DNA of 39,709 bases from contig PWTC01000084.1 of the NCBI GenBank assembly GCA_003563005.1, forward strand, positions 1 through 39,709, in the 5' to 3' direction. Position numbers and translations under genes: made by a program. Positions within the stretch are counted from its first letter, which is position 1, and each line of letters starts with the position of its first letter. The notes below the pieces were generated by a model. The model did not search any database. It was not told the origin of the DNA and saw nothing but the letters and a program-made list of their open reading frames with translations. Origin of the DNA: Candidatus Acetothermia bacterium (GTDB lineage: Bacteria; Bipolaricaulota; Bipolaricaulia; Bipolaricaulales; Bipolaricaulaceae). Shown one piece after another: positions 38,510-39,709 of this stretch.

Positions 38510-39709
38510 GTGTGTGAGAAGGGACGGAGGGACAAGGAAGAAGGGAAACCGGAAGCTCGGGCGAGCGAGCTCTTCGAAGCTCTCGTGGAGAACGCGGTCG
38601 TCGGCGTCTACATCAGCACGCTGGACGGCCACATCTTGTACGCCAACGAGGCGATGCGGCGCATGTTCGGCTATGACTCCGTGCCCGAACTCGTGGAAGT
38701 GGGAGTAGAAGGTCTGTACAGGGATCCAGCGCAGCGCATGGATCTGCTGCGCGCGCTCACGGAGTCAGGGCAGGTCACCGGCCACGAGATCGAGATCGTG
38801 ACGAAGCAGGGATTGGTGAGGCGTGCCTCTGTGAACGCCTACCTCGCGGGGGACAGGGTGGCGGGCATGCTGCTCGATGTGACCGAGCAGCGGGAGACCG
38901 AAGAGGCGCTTCGGGAGAGCGAGGAGCGATTCCGCATCTTGTTCGAGCGCCTCGCCGACGCCGTGTTCATCGTCCGATACAGCGGTGAGATCCTGCAGGC
39001 GAATGAGGCTGCAGCGGCCCAGACTGGGTACAGCAGGGAGGAGCTGCTACGGCGTAACGTCATGCGTGATCTGGCCGTCGACGAACCCCCTCTCACCTAC
39101 GAGACCATCGTCGAGTCGCTGCGAAGGGGCGAGACGGTGCAGTTCGAGGAACGTAAGCGTCGCAAGGACGGCACACTCTACTGGACCGAGTGCGCGCTGA
39201 GCCCCGTGGACATCCTGGGTGAACCGCTCGTGCTCTCCATCAACCGGGACGTGACCGGCCGCAAGGACGCCGAAGAGCGGTTGCAGTACCTGAGCGCGCA
39301 CGATCCGCTCACAGGAGCCTACAACCGCGGCTACTTCGATGAGGAACTCGCGCGCTTGGCCCGCGGCAGGCGGTTCCCGGTGAGCGTGGTCATGGTCGAC
39401 GTGAATGGGCTCAAGCAGATCAACGATAGGGAAGGTCACGCGGCCGGCGACCAGGTGCTCCGCTGTGCGTGCGAGGTGTTGCGGTCGGTCGTGCGCGCTG
39501 AGGACGTGGTGGCGCGTATCGGAGGAGACGAGTTTGCCATACTGCTCCCCGAGACAGACGAGGAGAGTGCGCTTGGGGTCATCGCTCGGATACGGGCACA
39601 CCTGGCGGAGCACAACCGCCGGGAGGGCCACAGGCCGGTGAGCATGGCCCTGGGTGCAGCGACAGCCGCCCCGCACGACCGTCTTGAGCCCGCGATGCGG
39701 CTGGCCGAC
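38510..39709 (+). CDS. PAS-PAS-GGDEF diguanylate cyclase (partial)
   Basis: The open frame runs from GTG 38510, the first possible start after an in-frame TGA, to the window edge: exactly 400 codons, C-terminus missing. Two PAS domains (about residues 18-125, starting SELFEALVENAVVGVYIST, and 130-255, with RYSGEILQANEAAAAQTGYS) precede a GGDEF domain from about 260. It contains NGLKQINDREGHAAGD and the active-site RIGGDEF (residues 336-342), so it should make c-di-GMP from two GTP. No RxxD inhibitory site (RAED, residues 331-334 region) can be judged fully. No membrane segment is visible. The weak Shine-Dalgarno makes the start moderately sure. Confidence 0.88.
   Translation, partial: MCEKGRRDKEEGKPEARASELFEALVENAVVGVYISTLDGHILYANEAMRRMFGYDSVPELVEVGVEGLYRDPAQRMDLLRALTESGQVTGHEIEIVTKQGLVRRASVNAYLAGDRVAGMLLDVTEQRETEEALRESEERFRILFERLADAVFIVRYSGEILQANEAAAAQTGYSREELLRRNVMRDLAVDEPPLTYETIVESLRRGETVQFEERKRRKDGTLYWTECALSPVDILGEPLVLSINRDVTGRKDAEERLQYLSAHDPLTGAYNRGYFDEELARLARGRRFPVSVVMVDVNGLKQINDREGHAAGDQVLRCACEVLRSVVRAEDVVARIGGDEFAILLPETDEESALGVIARIRAHLAEHNRREGHRPVSMALGAATAAPHDRLEPAMRLAD

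Overview
The window is about 39.7 kb of densely packed, high-GC bacterial chromosome with roughly 37 protein-coding genes. I see no rRNA, tRNA, CRISPR array, transposase or phage genes. Genes lie in short operons on both strands, often joined by ATGA or GTGA stop/start overlaps, with many GTG starts and at least one TTG start. The gene set fits a free-living, probably uncultured bacterium: flavin-dependent thymidylate synthase ThyX rather than ThyA, a TrpB2-type tryptophan synthase beta chain, a class II photolyase, FloA and large c-di-GMP sensors. I cannot fix the phylum; a deep-branching lineage such as Bipolaricaulota is only a guess. Good sigma70-like promoters recur with a TTGC(A/G)G -35 box, and several place the -10 box only about 8 nt before the start codon, which implies leaderless mRNAs.

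Left part (1-7500). A minus-strand operon reads: NMT1/SsuA-like binding protein, ABC ATPase, ABC permease, NAD kinase, TldE/PmbA-like protein (cut by the window edge). Divergent to it is a 24-codon hydrophobic small ORF coupled to a Cys-rich secreted protein. Next come a histone-deacetylase-like hydrolase and, divergent with overlapping start codons, a Maf pyrophosphatase, followed by a Gly-rich membrane protein.

7.5-14.6 kb. A four-gene plus-strand operon encodes a PanB-type hydroxymethyltransferase, an unrecognised TIM-barrel-like protein, a glutamine-synthetase-family ligase and a P1/DmpA-type N-terminal nucleophile hydrolase. No pantothenate partner gene is present, so this looks like an undescribed small-molecule pathway. 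It is followed by an ECF sigma/anti-sigma operon with two small unknown proteins, a Nudix hydrolase and a putative beta-carbonic-anhydrase-like protein.

14.5-25.4 kb. An M28 aminopeptidase is divergent from a DUF523-DUF1722 protein plus class II photolyase pair, whose 3' end runs into a 126-bp palindromic REP/MITE-like element. dcd and thyX (minus) follow, then a second palindromic repeat with three 30-bp tandem units, then a trmI-like tRNA methyltransferase interrupted by an in-frame TAG, then a phosphatase-hyuA-hyuB operon (minus).

25.4-33 kb. trpB2 has a structured leader carrying a possible 17-codon peptide. Thymidine kinase (minus) is divergent from an operon of two CUT1-type ABC permeases, a binding protein and a secreted fusion of thermonuclease, OB-like domain and purple-acid-phosphatase-type metallophosphoesterase. 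Together these suggest extracellular DNA or nucleotide scavenging coupled to thymidine salvage.

33-39.7 kb. A membrane-anchored DUF192 protein and an ArsR-type regulator share overlapping divergent promoters. A FloA flotillin with a short C-terminus follows. The end holds two signalling proteins: MEDS-GAF-GAF-PAS-PAS-HD-GYP (c-di-GMP hydrolysis) and PAS-PAS-GGDEF (c-di-GMP synthesis; runs off the window).
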